Below the pieces are notes generated by a model. It was not told the DNA's origin. It saw nothing but the letters and a program-made list of their open reading frames with translations, and ran no database searches. Positions 10,384 to 18,817 of a stretch of 37,206 bases of DNA are shown piece after piece. Made by a program: the position numbers and the translations under genes. Where the stretch lies: positions 1 through 37,206 of the forward strand of contig JAHHGY010000034.1 in assembly GCA_019359635.1 (NCBI GenBank), in the 5' to 3' direction. This stretch comes from Chroococcus sp. CMT-3BRIN-NPC107 (GTDB taxonomy: Bacteria; Cyanobacteriota; Cyanobacteriia; Cyanobacteriales; Chroococcidiopsidaceae). Each line of letters opens with the position of its first letter. The stretch's first letter is position 1.

Positions 10384-10845
10384 TTACTTTGTAGATAAAT
10401 AATGTATTAGCGCCTGTAATCCCAATCGATAACTTTCTGCCCCAAAGCCGCTAATTTGCCCAATAGCAACTGGGGCAATGTACGAGTGATGGCGGAAGGT
10501 TTCGCGCTGGTAGATATTGCTCAAATGAACTTCTACGGTGGGCTTTTTCACGGCAGAAATTGCATCTCGAATTGCTACGCTGGTGTGAGTATAAGCACCC
10601 GCATTAATCAAAATTCCTTGATGCTCGTCGGCGTTGTGGATAGCGTCAATTAGTACGCCCTCGTGGTTTGACTGCATACAATAAACCTTTGCTTGTAGCA
10701 TAGATGCTTCTGTCACTAACAAGCGATCGATTTCTTCTAGGGTGACGGAGCCATAAATTCCTGGTTCGCGTCTCCCTAACAGATTTAGGTTTGGGCCGTG
10801 CAGCACCAAAATACTAAACAGTTTTAACGACTCTATCGTCTGCAC
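10384..10845 (-). CDS. aroQ: Type II 3-dehydroquinate dehydratase
   Basis: AroQ catalyses the third shikimate-pathway step, 3-dehydroquinate to 3-dehydroshikimate. The 153-residue length fits the dodecameric type II class. The signature [14 protein letters not shown] starts at residue 15, the catalytic Tyr is Y31, and V-E-V-H-L-S-N-I and R-H-H-S-Y line the substrate site. The start is a GTG at 10843-10845. Directly upstream, nine bases away, is the stop of a 43-residue gene on the same strand, so the two are probably cotranscribed. Confidence 0.95.
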   Translation of the reverse strand: MQTIESLKLFSILVLHGPNLNLLGRREPGIYGSVTLEEIDRLLVTEASMLQAKVYCMQSNHEGVLIDAIHNADEHQGILINAGAYTHTSVAIRDAISAVKKPTVEVHLSNIYQRETFRHHSYIAPVAIGQISGFGAESYRLGLQALIHYLSTK

Positions 10846-10854
10846 GATACTACA

Positions 10855-10986
10855 CTAACGACGGCGATCGTTAACAGGAATAGGGATAAGCTCTGGTTCT
10901 GGCTCTGGTTCTGGCCCTAACAATGTTTCTATCAGCTTACGCGCCCAGTCTTTTAGCTTTTCCAATACCTTTTCAATGTAGTCCAT
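10855..10986 (-). CDS. Small conserved-looking protein, 43 residues, upstream of aroQ
   Basis: This short gene reads from ATG at 10984-10986 to TAG at 10855-10857. The protein starts M-D-Y-I-E-K-V-L-E-K-L-K-D-W and continues A-R-K-L-I-E-T-L-L, an amphipathic helix of about 23 residues. It then has P-E-P-E-P-E-P-E, L-I-P-I-P-V and ends N-D-R-R-R. AGGAG lies ten bases upstream of the ATG. Its stop is nine bases before the aroQ GTG. The ribosome site, tight spacing and non-random composition support a real gene. I recall similar small cyanobacterial proteins but cannot name a function. The helix could bind a membrane or a partner. Confidence 0.7.
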   Translation of the reverse strand: MDYIEKVLEKLKDWARKLIETLLGPEPEPEPELIPIPVNDRRR

Positions 10987-11179
10987 TGAGCCGACTGCTC
11001 CTACAATATCTGTTTAGTTTTCTAATTTACGTTAAAAACAACGAAATCTTGCGATACATTAGATTATCTTAAGCTTATCACGAGGCTCTAGAGCAGATTC
11101 ATCTTACTAAAGAGAGGCAACTAAGATTAAAATAAGTTTTTTTAACATTTATACATATATCTTAATCCATTTAGGTGAA

Positions 11180-12448
11180 TTATGCTTCTAATAGTTGATA
11201 CCGTAAACAATTAAGAGCGGTGCAAAGGCTGAGGTGACGAATCAAAGCCCGGTCTTTAGTAGCTCCAAAGCGAAACTCAAAGCTTCTTACTTGACTATTT
11301 TCCCCTGCCAAACCAATATAAACTAGCCCTACAGGTTTATTATCGCTACCGCCATCAGGACCTGCAATACCTGTAATGCTTAATCCCCAAGTAGTGCCAA
11401 GTAAGTTTTTTACTCCCAATGCCATTTGTTCGGCAACTGTCGCACTTACTGCTCCTTTTGCTGCCAAATCTTGACTATCTACTTTGAGTAAAGAAGTTTT
11501 GACCCGATTGTCGTAGGAAATTACCCCGCCAAGAAAATATTGCGAGCTTCCCGGTACAGTAGTTAGCATCTGTCCCAAGCCTCCACCCGTGCAAGACTCC
11601 GCTACGCTTAGAGTTTGACCCAAGCCAAGTAGTAGCTGCCCGACAACAGAGGCTAGAGTGTCATCGTCAGCGCCGAAGTAGTGTTTTCCAGCAATTAGTT
11701 TTAGTTGTTCGGCAACAGGTTGTACTATTTCCTCTGCTTGGGCAATAGAAGTAGCTAAAGCCGAAAGCCGCAACTTTACTTCTCCCAAACTCGCGTAAGG
11801 AGCAACAGTAGGGTTAGAAAGGTCAAAAAACGGAGCTACCTTTTCAGCTAAAGCCGATTCTGCAATCCCCCAAAACTTCAAAGTCCGGCTGTAAATAAGT
11901 TCTCGACCAAAACCGCGACTTTGCAAGTAAGGGATACAGTGCCTCCACATTTGGCGCATTTCTGAGGGTACGCCAGGGAAGGTAAAAATAATTAGTCCAG
12001 GGCGGGGTTCCCAAATGACTCCAGGGGCAGTTCCGCTCTCATTAGGTAAAACCTCCGCACCTTGGGGTAGTAAAGCCTGCTTGCGGTTGCTAGGGGTCAT
12101 TAAGCGATCGCGCTGGGCGTATTTATTAGTAATATCAGCAACAATTTCGGGATGCTCTATCAGCTTTACACCAAAAAAATCCGCCAAAGTTTCGTGAGTC
12201 AGATCGTCAGGAGTGGGACCAAGCCCACCTGTAAAAATCAGCAATTGTGCTTGTTTTGCAGCGTCTTCGGTTCTAGAAATTGCTACTTCCACTACTTGCT
12301 TGATTCTGCTTGGATTGTCGCCAACTACCGTTTGATAGTAATGACTAATTCCCATACTTGCCAACTGTGTAGCTAAAAACTGGGCGTTACTGTTAAGTAT
12401 GCTGCCTAGTAATAACTCCGTACCTACACAAATAATTTCCGCACTCAT
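11180..12448 (-). CDS. cinA: CinA family protein (MoCF domain plus nicotinamide-nucleotide amidase domain)
   Basis: A 422-residue two-domain protein. Residues 1 to about 170 form the molybdopterin-binding-like (MoCF) domain, with G-T-E-L-L-L-G-S-I-L-N-S-N and F-T-G-G-L-G-P-T-P-D-D. In related proteins this domain has ADP-ribose/NAD-derivative pyrophosphatase activity. The C-terminal ~160 residues are the CinA/PncC amidase domain, with S-V-A-E-S-C-T-G-G-G and the late block S-I-T-G-I-A-G-P-D-G-G, which deamidates NMN. The likely role is pyridine-nucleotide recycling. It lies 28 bases after the decayed glycosyltransferase gene and on the same strand as glyA, suggesting one ancestral operon. Confidence 0.93.
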   Translation of the reverse strand: MSAEIICVGTELLLGSILNSNAQFLATQLASMGISHYYQTVVGDNPSRIKQVVEVAISRTEDAAKQAQLLIFTGGLGPTPDDLTHETLADFFGVKLIEHPEIVADITNKYAQRDRLMTPSNRKQALLPQGAEVLPNESGTAPGVIWEPRPGLIIFTFPGVPSEMRQMWRHCIPYLQSRGFGRELIYSRTLKFWGIAESALAEKVAPFFDLSNPTVAPYASLGEVKLRLSALATSIAQAEEIVQPVAEQLKLIAGKHYFGADDDTLASVVGQLLLGLGQTLSVAESCTGGGLGQMLTTVPGSSQYFLGGVISYDNRVKTSLLKVDSQDLAAKGAVSATVAEQMALGVKNLLGTTWGLSITGIAGPDGGSDNKPVGLVYIGLAGENSQVRSFEFRFGATKDRALIRHLSLCTALNCLRYQLLEA

Positions 12449-12476
12449 AAATAATTTTTAGCTTAATTATCAATTA

Positions 12477-13247
12477 TCAAGATTGCCGAGCGTGTCGCCG
12501 AGCGTGTCGCCAAGCGTGCCAACTAGCATAACTAGGCAAAGAACTTGTGGCTATTGCATAAGCAAAACCACTAGGTATCCCAGCAAAAGCCAACGCCAAA
12601 CTACCAACCCACAATGTCGTCAAGGCGTAAATAAATAACACCGTTAGACGATGAGACAACCCAGCTTGCAGCAAACAGTCATGGAGATGACTTTTGTCGG
12701 CAAGAAAAGGCGATTTTCCCTTCCGCAACCTGGTTACAATTACGGCAGACCTATCGACAATTGGCACAGCCAAAATTAGATAGGGAAGTAATACCGCCGT
12801 CACTGCCGTACCTTTAACTGAACCTACTATACCGACTCCATCTAAAGTAAAGCCCATATAATAGGCTCCACCATCCCCCATAAAAATTTGTGCGGGGTTG
12901 AAGTTGTAGCGCAAAAATGCCAGCGCTCCCCCCGCTAAAGCCGCCGCAATTAGTGCCGCAGCGCTTTGCTGCATAAATAAAGTCACAATCAGCATTACTA
13001 CCGCTGCAATGCCCGATACTCCTGCCGCCAATCCATCTAAACCATCAATCCAATTAATAGCGTTAGCCATGCCTACAAGCCAAATTACGGTAATGGGTAG
13101 ACTCAGAGCGCCCATTTGTACTAGCCCAAGCCAAGGAATACTGAGAAAATTAATATGTACGCCCACGATCCAAGCTAAAGCAGCAAAGATAATTTGCAAT
13201 AGCAGACGTAAAAGGGGAGATAAGTTGAATAAATCATCGGCTAAACC
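12477..13247 (-). pseudogene. MraY/WecA-type sugar-phosphate transferase, 5'-truncated and mutated
   Basis: The frame encodes the C-terminal two thirds of a polyprenyl-phosphate GlcNAc-1-phosphate transferase-like membrane protein. Homology starts at G-L-A-D-D-L-F-N-L-S-P (13247) and runs through N-A-I-N-W-I-D-G-L-D-G-L-A-A-G and F-M-G-D-G-G-A-Y. Family members carry about 110 more N-terminal residues with several membrane segments and a D-x-P-x-x-R-x-x-H motif. Only 108 bases separate the homology from glyA, and their translation (W-W-Q-F-C-P-K-I) is not membrane-like. The signature H-x-H-H-R reads H-L-H-D-C, and an Arg interrupts a hydrophobic segment (I-V-D-R-S-A-V). The open frame could start at TTG 13199 (240 residues), but the product would lack essential parts. 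A decayed gene is the best reading. Confidence 0.7.
12485..12520 (-). repeat. Three 12-bp tandem repeats at the end of the decayed transferase gene
   Basis: GCCGAGCGTGTC occurs twice in tandem (12485-12496, 12497-12508), followed by a third copy with two changes (12509-12520). On the coding strand the repeat encodes the R-H-A-R units in W-H-A-W-R-H-A-R-R-H-A-R. Relatives usually end with one such unit, so this looks like slippage in a gene under little selection. Confidence 0.7.
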
Positions 13248-13324
13248 GTGCCGATCCAGAATTTTTGGGCAAAATTGCCACCACTTTACTACACTTGAGG
13301 CAGAAAATTCTGTTTTTAATCCAC

Positions 13325-13351
13325 TAGAGACGTTCTGTTGGAACGTTTCTA
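13325..13351. repeat. Cyanobacterial-type dispersed palindrome
   Basis: TAGAGACGTTC and GAACGTTTCTA form an 11-bp stem with one mismatch around a TGTTG loop. The TAGAGACGTT...AACGTCTCTA pattern resembles short palindromes scattered through spacers of many cyanobacterial genomes. It sits four bases past the glyA stop and close to where homology of the truncated transferase begins. No T-run follows on either side, so I do not call it a terminator. Confidence 0.6.
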
Positions 13352-13355
13352 CAAT

Positions 13356-14639
13356 CTAGACTAAGGCAGGTACGGGAATTGTCAGATGGGGGTACAAGGG
13401 AAAACGATCGCACAATGCCGCCACTCGATTTCGACAATCTTGAGCTACAGTTTCGTCTTGAGGGTTGAGCAAGCGATCGCTAATTATATTGGCAATCTCT
13501 GTAAATTCAATTCTTCCCATGCCTCTAGTGGTCATTGCTGGCGTACCCAAACGCAAACCGCTCGTTACGAAAGGCGACTGCGGATCGAAGGGAACGGTGT
13601 TTTTATTAGCAGTAATATTAACACCACTAACTAATCTATCGCCTTCTTTTCCAGTCATTTCGATGCAGCGTAGGTCTACCAGCATTAAATGATTGTCCGT
13701 GCCGTTGGAAACAATTTTAAAGCCTCTATTTTGTAATTGAGTTGCCATAGTTTGAGCATTTTCAATTACTTGCGCCGAATAGACTTTAAAATCTTTACTT
13801 AATGCTTCGCCAAAAGCTACTGCTTTACCAGCAATAACGTGTTCTAGCGGGCCGCCTTGAGTTCCAGGAAAAACCGATTTATCTAGCTTTTTGCCCAATT
13901 CTTCATCGCCCGTCAAAATCAAACCTCCTCTAGGCCCACGTAAAGTTTTATGGGTAGTAGTGGTAACAACATGGCAATGAGGGATGGGGTTAGGATGAAG
14001 CCCTGTAGCTACTAAACCAGCAATGTGAGCGATATCTGCGAGTAAATAAGCGCCTACTTCGTCAGCTATTTGTCTGAACTTGGCAAAGTCAATAATGCGC
14101 GGATAAGCCGAATAACCGCAAATTAATAATTTGGGACGGTGTTGCAACGCTAGTTCTCGGATTTGTTCGTAATCTAACTGTTCGGTTTCTTGGTTAACGC
14201 CATAATGACAAACTTTAAACCACTTCCCCGATACATTGACAGGAGATCCGTGAGTTAGGTGTCCGCCATGAGACAAATCCATGCCCATTATTGTATCTCC
14301 AGGCTGTAGCAGCGTCAGGAAGACGGCAAAATTGGCTTGCGCTCCTGAATGGGGCTGCACGTTAGCATGAGCCGCTCCAAATAGCTGTTTGGCGCGATCG
14401 ATGGCTATTTGTTCGATTTTATCTACATATTCGCAACCGCCATAATAGCGCTTCCCTGGTAGACCTTCAGCATATTTGTTAGTTAGTACCGAACCTTGGG
14501 CAGCCAGTACCGCCGATGAGGTAAAATTTTCACTAGCAATTAGTTCCAAATGGTCACGCTGGCGTTGGAGTTCTTGGTTAATTAAAAGCGCGATCACATT
14601 GTCAGTTTGGGCAAGAATATCTAAGTTATTTAGGCTCAC
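13356..14639 (-). CDS. glyA: Serine hydroxymethyltransferase
   Basis: GlyA interconverts serine and glycine using PLP and tetrahydrofolate, supplying one-carbon units. I place the start at GTG 14637-14639, giving M-S-L-N-N-L-D-I-L, 427 residues and the normal family length, with AGGGA eight bases upstream. The frame stays open to an ATG at 14801, but the extra 54 residues match nothing in the family. Visible motifs are [23 protein letters not shown], and [13 protein letters not shown] with the PLP lysine near residue 230. It heads the minus-strand run that once led through the transferase to cinA. Confidence 0.95.
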   Translation of the reverse strand: MSLNNLDILAQTDNVIALLINQELQRQRDHLELIASENFTSSAVLAAQGSVLTNKYAEGLPGKRYYGGCEYVDKIEQIAIDRAKQLFGAAHANVQPHSGAQANFAVFLTLLQPGDTIMGMDLSHGGHLTHGSPVNVSGKWFKVCHYGVNQETEQLDYEQIRELALQHRPKLLICGYSAYPRIIDFAKFRQIADEVGAYLLADIAHIAGLVATGLHPNPIPHCHVVTTTTHKTLRGPRGGLILTGDEELGKKLDKSVFPGTQGGPLEHVIAGKAVAFGEALSKDFKVYSAQVIENAQTMATQLQNRGFKIVSNGTDNHLMLVDLRCIEMTGKEGDRLVSGVNITANKNTVPFDPQSPFVTSGLRLGTPAMTTRGMGRIEFTEIANIISDRLLNPQDETVAQDCRNRVAALCDRFPLYPHLTIPVPALV

Positions 14640-14892
14640 TGGGGCTATCCCTAGAAATTTCAAAAAAAGAATAAGTTGTTGAGCAAGGCAAAAAGCAATT
14701 GTATTTAATTGCCAGTCTGCTGTATTGCTGAATAATTCATCATAACCTTTTAATTTGCTATCTCTTGGGCTACCAACGCTTACTCGCCAAGCTCCAAGCA
14801 TATTAAACTATGTGTTTTTCCTCACAAACTCCTTAAGCGCGTACCGTAAAATAAACTAAATTGGAATTAAGGGCTATATCGGAGAAATTGGG

Positions 14893-15090
14893 ATGTTAGT
14901 GATTTTGATGGAAAATCAAATCCTTGCTCCTCAGCACGTTTGTCCAAGCTGTTTGCTTGCCGATCGCACGGGTCAACCCCGTTGGAGTAAAGGTAGATTG
15001 CGTTGTGGTCGAGCAATTAGCAAAGTCGCCGTCGAGCAACCCGAACAGTATCAGTGCTTAATGGGTTTTCGGATTGCAAATATCGAGTAA
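14893..15090 (+). CDS. Small four-cysteine (zinc-ribbon-like) protein, function unknown
   Basis: A 65-residue protein with C17-P-S-C20 and two more cysteines at 38 and 55, plausible ligands for one zinc. The conserved-looking core is A-P-Q-H-V-C-P-S-C, followed by a basic stretch and Y-Q-C-L-M-G-F-R-I-A-N at the end. I recall similar short cyanobacterial proteins without known function. Two starts are possible: ATG 14893, with GGAG eight bases upstream, or ATG 14908 (M-E-N-Q). The ribosome site favours the first. It is divergent from glyA and precedes tic20 by 73 bases on the same strand. Confidence 0.65.
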   Translation: MLVILMENQILAPQHVCPSCLLADRTGQPRWSKGRLRCGRAISKVAVEQPEQYQCLMGFRIANIE

Positions 15091-15163
15091 GGCGACGGGC
15101 AAAGCTGCTGATTATCTGCGTTATCCTAAACTTATTCAGACCTAGTTTCAGGAGAACGCAACC

Positions 15164-15631
15164 ATGAGTTTGCGCGGATCTACAACAATTAAAGAGCGAA
15201 TTTTTGCTTGCTTGCCTTATTTACTACCCTTGGTTGAAGGATTGTTATTGTTTAGCAATTATTTATTCCAACAGTTTCCAGTGTTAACTTTAGCCTTTGC
15301 GCCTTTATTTCCAATAATTCAAATCTATCAAAATGTTCCTTTTGCTGGCTTAATAGTATTTTTTGCTTTGTTTTTCTTAATAGTGAGAAATGAATCTATT
15401 GCTCATTTTATTCGCTTCAATACTATGCAGGCAATTTTAATCGATATTGTGTTGATTTTGTGTAACTTGGCTTTACAAATTTTTGGAAGTAGTTTTGCGG
15501 CAGAAATCCTCAGCAATACGGTATTTCTCGGCTTAGTTGCTACCGTTGGTTATTCAGTTATTCAGTCAGCTTTAGGACGTTACGCAGAAGTTCCGGTAAT
15601 TTCGGAAGCGGTTTATATGCAGGTGCGCTAA
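15164..15631 (+). CDS. Tic20 family protein (Ycf60-like)
   Basis: A 155-residue membrane protein with about four hydrophobic segments. It carries the Tic20/Ycf60 hallmarks: an early E-R-I-F-A-C-L-P-Y-L-L-P-L stretch, F-I-R-F-N-T-M-Q-A-I-L-I-D-I, and a final G-Y-S-V-I-Q-S-A-L-G-R-Y-A-E-V-P-V-I-S-E-A-V. In plastids Tic20 forms part of the inner-envelope protein import channel. The role of the cyanobacterial relatives is not established. GGAG lies 12 bases before the ATG. Its stop overlaps by four bases the stop of the convergent FAH-family gene. Confidence 0.85.
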   Translation: MSLRGSTTIKERIFACLPYLLPLVEGLLLFSNYLFQQFPVLTLAFAPLFPIIQIYQNVPFAGLIVFFALFFLIVRNESIAHFIRFNTMQAILIDIVLILCNLALQIFGSSFAAEILSNTVFLGLVATVGYSVIQSALGRYAEVPVISEAVYMQVR

Positions 15632-16419
15632 CTAATAGCTGTGGGGCGGGAAGCAACAACAGTATTTTCCAAGCGCCCAATACCTTCAATTTCTACGCGG
15701 ATGCGATCGCCTATTTGCAACGCTCCTACTCCTGAAGGTGTACCTGTAAGCACCACATCTCCCGGTAGCAACGTCATTATTTGACTAATATAAGCAACCA
15801 AAAAGTCAGGAGAAAATACCATTTTTTCAATAGATGTCGATTGTACGGGTTCTGGGTTGTCGTTGAGAAAAGTTTGCAAGGTAGCTCCAGCATTTAATTC
15901 ACGGACAATCCAAGGGCCTAGAGGACAAAAGGTGTCAAAACCCTTGGCTCTCGTCCATTGGCTATCTTTTTGTTGCAAATCCCGCGCGGTTACGTCGTTA
16001 GCAATGGTGTAACCCCAAATTTTGTTATGGGCTTGTTCGGGAGTACAGCAAGACGTGCGATCGCCAATCACTAGCGCTAATTCTCCTTCATAATCTACTC
16101 TTTGAGATTGAGGCGGGTAAAAAATCGTACTAGCTGTAGGAATAATGGCTGTAGATGGCTTTAAAAACAACAAAGGCTCTTTAGGTACGTCCGTCCCCAT
16201 TTCGGCGGCGTGTGCTACATAATTTTTACCAACCGCGACAATTTTTGAAGGCGCGCAGGGGGCGAGAACCTGATAGCGATCGGGTTCTAACTCTAAGTCT
16301 ATAGGTTGTCCTTGCAGCCAGGGTGGAGCATCTAATACTTGGACGTTTTGGTTGAGTTGCAATAACCCATAATAAATTCGTCCCTGTAAGTCTTGAACTC
16401 GGATGTAGCGTTGCGCCAT
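15628..16419 (-). CDS. Fumarylacetoacetate hydrolase (FAH) family protein
   Basis: A 263-residue protein with an FAH C-terminal domain. It has K-I-V-A-V-G-K-N-Y-V-A-H-A-A-E-M-G, the metal-binding V-D-Y-E-G-E-L-A-L-V-I-G, N-D-V-T-A-R-D-L-Q, and the late L-L-P-G-D-V-V-L-T-G-T-P-S-G-V-G. The acidic Mg ligands are present, so it is probably active. Family members hydrolyse or decarboxylate various 2-oxo or acylpyruvate-type substrates. The true substrate cannot be assigned, and many annotations as 2-hydroxyhepta-2,4-diene-1,7-dioate isomerase are by homology only. Confidence 0.88.
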   Translation of the reverse strand: MAQRYIRVQDLQGRIYYGLLQLNQNVQVLDAPPWLQGQPIDLELEPDRYQVLAPCAPSKIVAVGKNYVAHAAEMGTDVPKEPLLFLKPSTAIIPTASTIFYPPQSQRVDYEGELALVIGDRTSCCTPEQAHNKIWGYTIANDVTARDLQQKDSQWTRAKGFDTFCPLGPWIVRELNAGATLQTFLNDNPEPVQSTSIEKMVFSPDFLVAYISQIMTLLPGDVVLTGTPSGVGALQIGDRIRVEIEGIGRLENTVVASRPTAIS

Positions 16420-16660
16420 AAATTCTTTTCCTACTTAAAGATTAATTTCAATAGTTGATTCATAGATCGTGAGCAATTTTACACTTGCATATTTTTTGTC
16501 CTTCAATTGTTTACTTTAGCTGCCAATCAAATTAAATATGTCACTAAAATTGATAATCGCTTAAATTCAATATTTTTAGGTGCAATCTGATAGAATAGAA
16601 AATCCTTGTTGCTTAAATAGAGTTAAAGCAGCCAAATTGTCCATAAGGAGACTAAAACCC

Positions 16661-16996
16661 GTGCAGATCGTTTACGAAACAATGTATATTTTGCGCCCCG
16701 ACTTAAGAGAGGAGCAAATAGAGCAAGTAGTTACAAAGTATCAAACCTTTGTTCAAGAACAAGGCGCAGAGCAGATCGAAATTCAAAATCGCGGTAAGCG
16801 TCGCCTTGCTTACGAAATTGGTAAGCAAAGAGAAGGTATTTATATTCAGATGAATTACCAAGGGCCAGGAGCATTAATTGCTCCCTTAGAACGCTCGATG
16901 CGCTTAAGTGAAGAAGTTATTCGCTACTTGACTATTAAGCAAGAAGTTTCAGAAAAAGTAACGCCAGAAGACGACGACGTTGAAGCTGAAGAATAA
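16661..16996 (+). CDS. rpsF: 30S ribosomal protein S6
   Basis: S6 binds the central domain of 16S rRNA together with S18. I place the start at GTG 16661 ([14 protein letters not shown]), because AAGGAG (16645-16650) lies ten bases upstream and this matches S6 N-termini. The frame is open further upstream to 16580, but that stretch is not S6-like. The result is 111 residues with an acidic tail (E-D-D-D-V-E-A-E-E) typical of cyanobacterial S6. It appears monocistronic and is followed by a strong hairpin. Confidence 0.95.
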   Translation: MQIVYETMYILRPDLREEQIEQVVTKYQTFVQEQGAEQIEIQNRGKRRLAYEIGKQREGIYIQMNYQGPGALIAPLERSMRLSEEVIRYLTIKQEVSEKVTPEDDDVEAEE

Positions 16997-17022
16997 TCAT
17001 TAACTAAACCGACAACTTCAAT

Positions 17023-17060
17023 AACAAAAAGGCAAAAAATTTATTTTTTGCCTTTTTGTT
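17023..17060. terminator. Bidirectional intrinsic terminator between rpsF and the STAS gene
   Basis: AACAAAAAGGCAAAAAAT at 17023-17040 is perfectly complementary to 17043-17060, with only TT between, giving an 18-bp arm pair. On each strand the right arm ends in a T-rich stretch. It lies between two convergent genes, rpsF (+) and the STAS gene (-), and can serve both. Confidence 0.85.
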
Positions 17061-17077
17061 ACTTATAAATATCTTGA

Positions 17078-17425
17078 TTAAACAACTAAAGTAATTTTCT
17101 CAACTGTTGCTTTTGCATCAGCATAGTTATCAAAAATTTCAAATACTGAATCTAGTTGTGTCAATTCAAAAATTAGCTTGACAGAAGGTTGCAAGTTACA
17201 CATTACAAGCCTAAAAGTACTGTTACGAGCCATTTTCAAGGCTTTTGCTAACACAACTAACCCCGAACTATCCATAAAGTCAACTTGTTCTAAATCGACA
17301 ATTAACAGTGTTTGAGAATTAGTTACCAAACTTGTTAGTTGTTGTTCTAACGCTTTACCTCCCTGCAAGTCTAAGCGCCCCTGCGGTTGAACTACAATTA
17401 GTTGATATAGGTGGGTATTATTCAT
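17078..17425 (-). CDS. STAS-domain anti-sigma factor antagonist
   Basis: A 115-residue single STAS domain of the SpoIIAA/RsbV type. The motif V-D-F-M-D-S-S-G-L-V-V-L holds Ser54, equivalent to the serine phosphorylated by partner-switching kinases. Unphosphorylated antagonists bind the anti-sigma kinase and free a sigma factor. Cyanobacteria also use such proteins with PP2C phosphatases outside sigma control. No kinase or phosphatase partner is adjacent, so the pathway is unknown. Confidence 0.88.
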   Translation of the reverse strand: MNNTHLYQLIVVQPQGRLDLQGGKALEQQLTSLVTNSQTLLIVDLEQVDFMDSSGLVVLAKALKMARNSTFRLVMCNLQPSVKLIFELTQLDSVFEIFDNYADAKATVEKITLVV

Positions 17426-18154
17426 AGCTTTTACTCAACACTCGCTCTAGATTAATAAGTTTAATTTGAAATACTTAATTAAATTGTTACTGACTAATAG
17501 TTGTTAGAGATTTGCAATTAGTTTATTTGACTAATTCAAAAACCCTTATTTATTTTTAACTTTTACCTCAATAAGTTAACGTTAAGTAGAGATCGCAAAA
17601 TGCTAATAAAATAAAATTTTATAGTTTTCTGTAATAAATCAAGCTTTTGTAGAAAGCTCAGAGATTGTAGTTGGGATATCTTGACACCTTTTGTTTTAAT
17701 TACCTTTATGTAAACATATAGCTTTATAAGTTTGAGTAATTTCCGAAGTGTTTATTGAATCTTTACCCCTTTAAGTAACTTTTGTAAAGCTTTTATAAAG
17801 CAAACCCTGCTTATTTCAGTTAAATTGCAGACTAATTTGGATGGGCAAACGCTATAAACTAGACTTAAAGCTACTTTCAGAAACTTACTTAGATTTTTTG
17901 ACAGTGTTTCTACTTAGCACAAAAGTTCAAAAGATTTATAGGATCAAAGCAATAATCTCAAACCCAAACCTTTAGACCAAGGTTTGAAGCAGTAATTAAA
18001 ACTGGCGAAATGTATTCTGAAGTAGGGATGACGGCTTTAAGCAAAAATTGAAAGTAGAGAGCGATCGCCCGCAATCGCATAATTTAAGTTTGACACTCTC
18101 GATCTAATCGCGCCAAGATAAAGAAAAGTAAAACTTTGTAAAGGCAGCGAGTGA
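17426..18154. other. 730-bp AT-rich intergenic region
   Basis: This spacer separates the divergent STAS and dedA genes and should hold both promoters. A TTGACA at 18090-18095 upstream of dedA could be a -35 box, but no good -10 is at the right distance. A small inverted repeat, CAAACCT (17965-17971) with AGGTTTG (17980-17986), is visible. Only a 44-codon open frame at 17840-17974 exists, with no ribosome site, and I do not call it. A small RNA is possible but unsupported. Confidence 0.4.
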
Positions 18155-18787
18155 ATGTCGGCAGAATTCCTCTCACTAGAAACAATCCAAGAGATTGCTC
18201 AACATTATGGTTATTGGGCGGTTTTTGGGGGAATACTCTTAGAAAACCTTGGTATTCCTCTCCCTGGCGAAACTGTAACCTTGGTAGGCGGATTTTTAGC
18301 GGGTAGCGGTCAATTAAACTACTGGTTTGTTTTGAGTAGTGCTATCTTGGGGGCGGTAATTGGCGGTACTTGTGGTTACTGGATTGGGAGGTACGCGGGT
18401 TGGTCTTTTTTGCTTAAACTTGGTAAGTTCTTGCGTATTTCGGAAACCAAGTTAGAAGAAATTAAGGCTCAGTTTACTCAAAACGCGGGTAAAGCGGTAT
18501 TTTTTGGCAGATTTATTGCTTTACTGAGGGTTTTTTCAGGCTTACTAGCGGGAATTGCGGAAATGCCTTTTGGGCAATTCTTTTTATATAATCTTATCGG
18601 TGCGATCGCCTGGGCGTTGGTAATGGTAACTTTAGCCTTCTTTGTCGGGCGAGTTGTTGCTTTAGAACAATTAATTGCTTGGATAGGTCAATTTACTTTT
18701 GTAGCCCTTGGTTTGGTTGCAGCTTGGCTATTTATCCCACCTTGGCTAGAAGCTCGTAAAGCTAAGAAATTAGAGAGCGGTGAGTAG
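18155..18787 (+). CDS. DedA family membrane protein
   Basis: A 210-residue inner-membrane protein of the DedA/VTT family. It shows the N-terminal E-N-L-G-I-P-L-P-G-E-T-V-T-L half-membrane loop, G-Y-W-I-G-R-Y-A-G, and F-F-G-R-F-I-A-L-L-R-V-F-S-G-L-L-A-G with the essential basic residues, plus a final hydrophobic segment. Bacterial DedA proteins are linked to membrane potential and recycling of undecaprenyl phosphate or phospholipids across the membrane. A separate TVP38/VTT protein lies at 30050-30730, so the window holds two members of this clan. Confidence 0.9.
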   Translation: MSAEFLSLETIQEIAQHYGYWAVFGGILLENLGIPLPGETVTLVGGFLAGSGQLNYWFVLSSAILGAVIGGTCGYWIGRYAGWSFLLKLGKFLRISETKLEEIKAQFTQNAGKAVFFGRFIALLRVFSGLLAGIAEMPFGQFFLYNLIGAIAWALVMVTLAFFVGRVVALEQLIAWIGQFTFVALGLVAAWLFIPPWLEARKAKKLESGE

Positions 18788-18810
18788 AGGCGCAAAAGTT
18801 TACGCCTCTA
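18785..18810. terminator. Hairpin between convergent dedA and argG
   Basis: TAGAGGCG (18785-18792, including the dedA stop codon) pairs perfectly with CGCCTCTA (18803-18810) around a ten-base loop. It lies between two convergent stop codons and is probably a shared terminator. The following T-run is weak. Confidence 0.5.
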
Positions 18811-18817
18811 TTAGTAA

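Noticed and set aside
14640..14801. 54-residue N-terminal extension of glyA from the upstream ATG
   Set aside because: It has no similarity to the SHMT family. A GTG at 14639 with a ribosome site gives the standard 427 residues.
16580..16660. Upstream extension of rpsF
   Set aside because: The extra 27 residues are not S6-like, and AAGGAG ten bases before GTG 16661 fixes the start.
17840..17974. 44-codon open frame in the STAS-dedA spacer
   Set aside because: It has no ribosome site and no recognisable pattern, in AT-rich DNA where such frames arise by chance.
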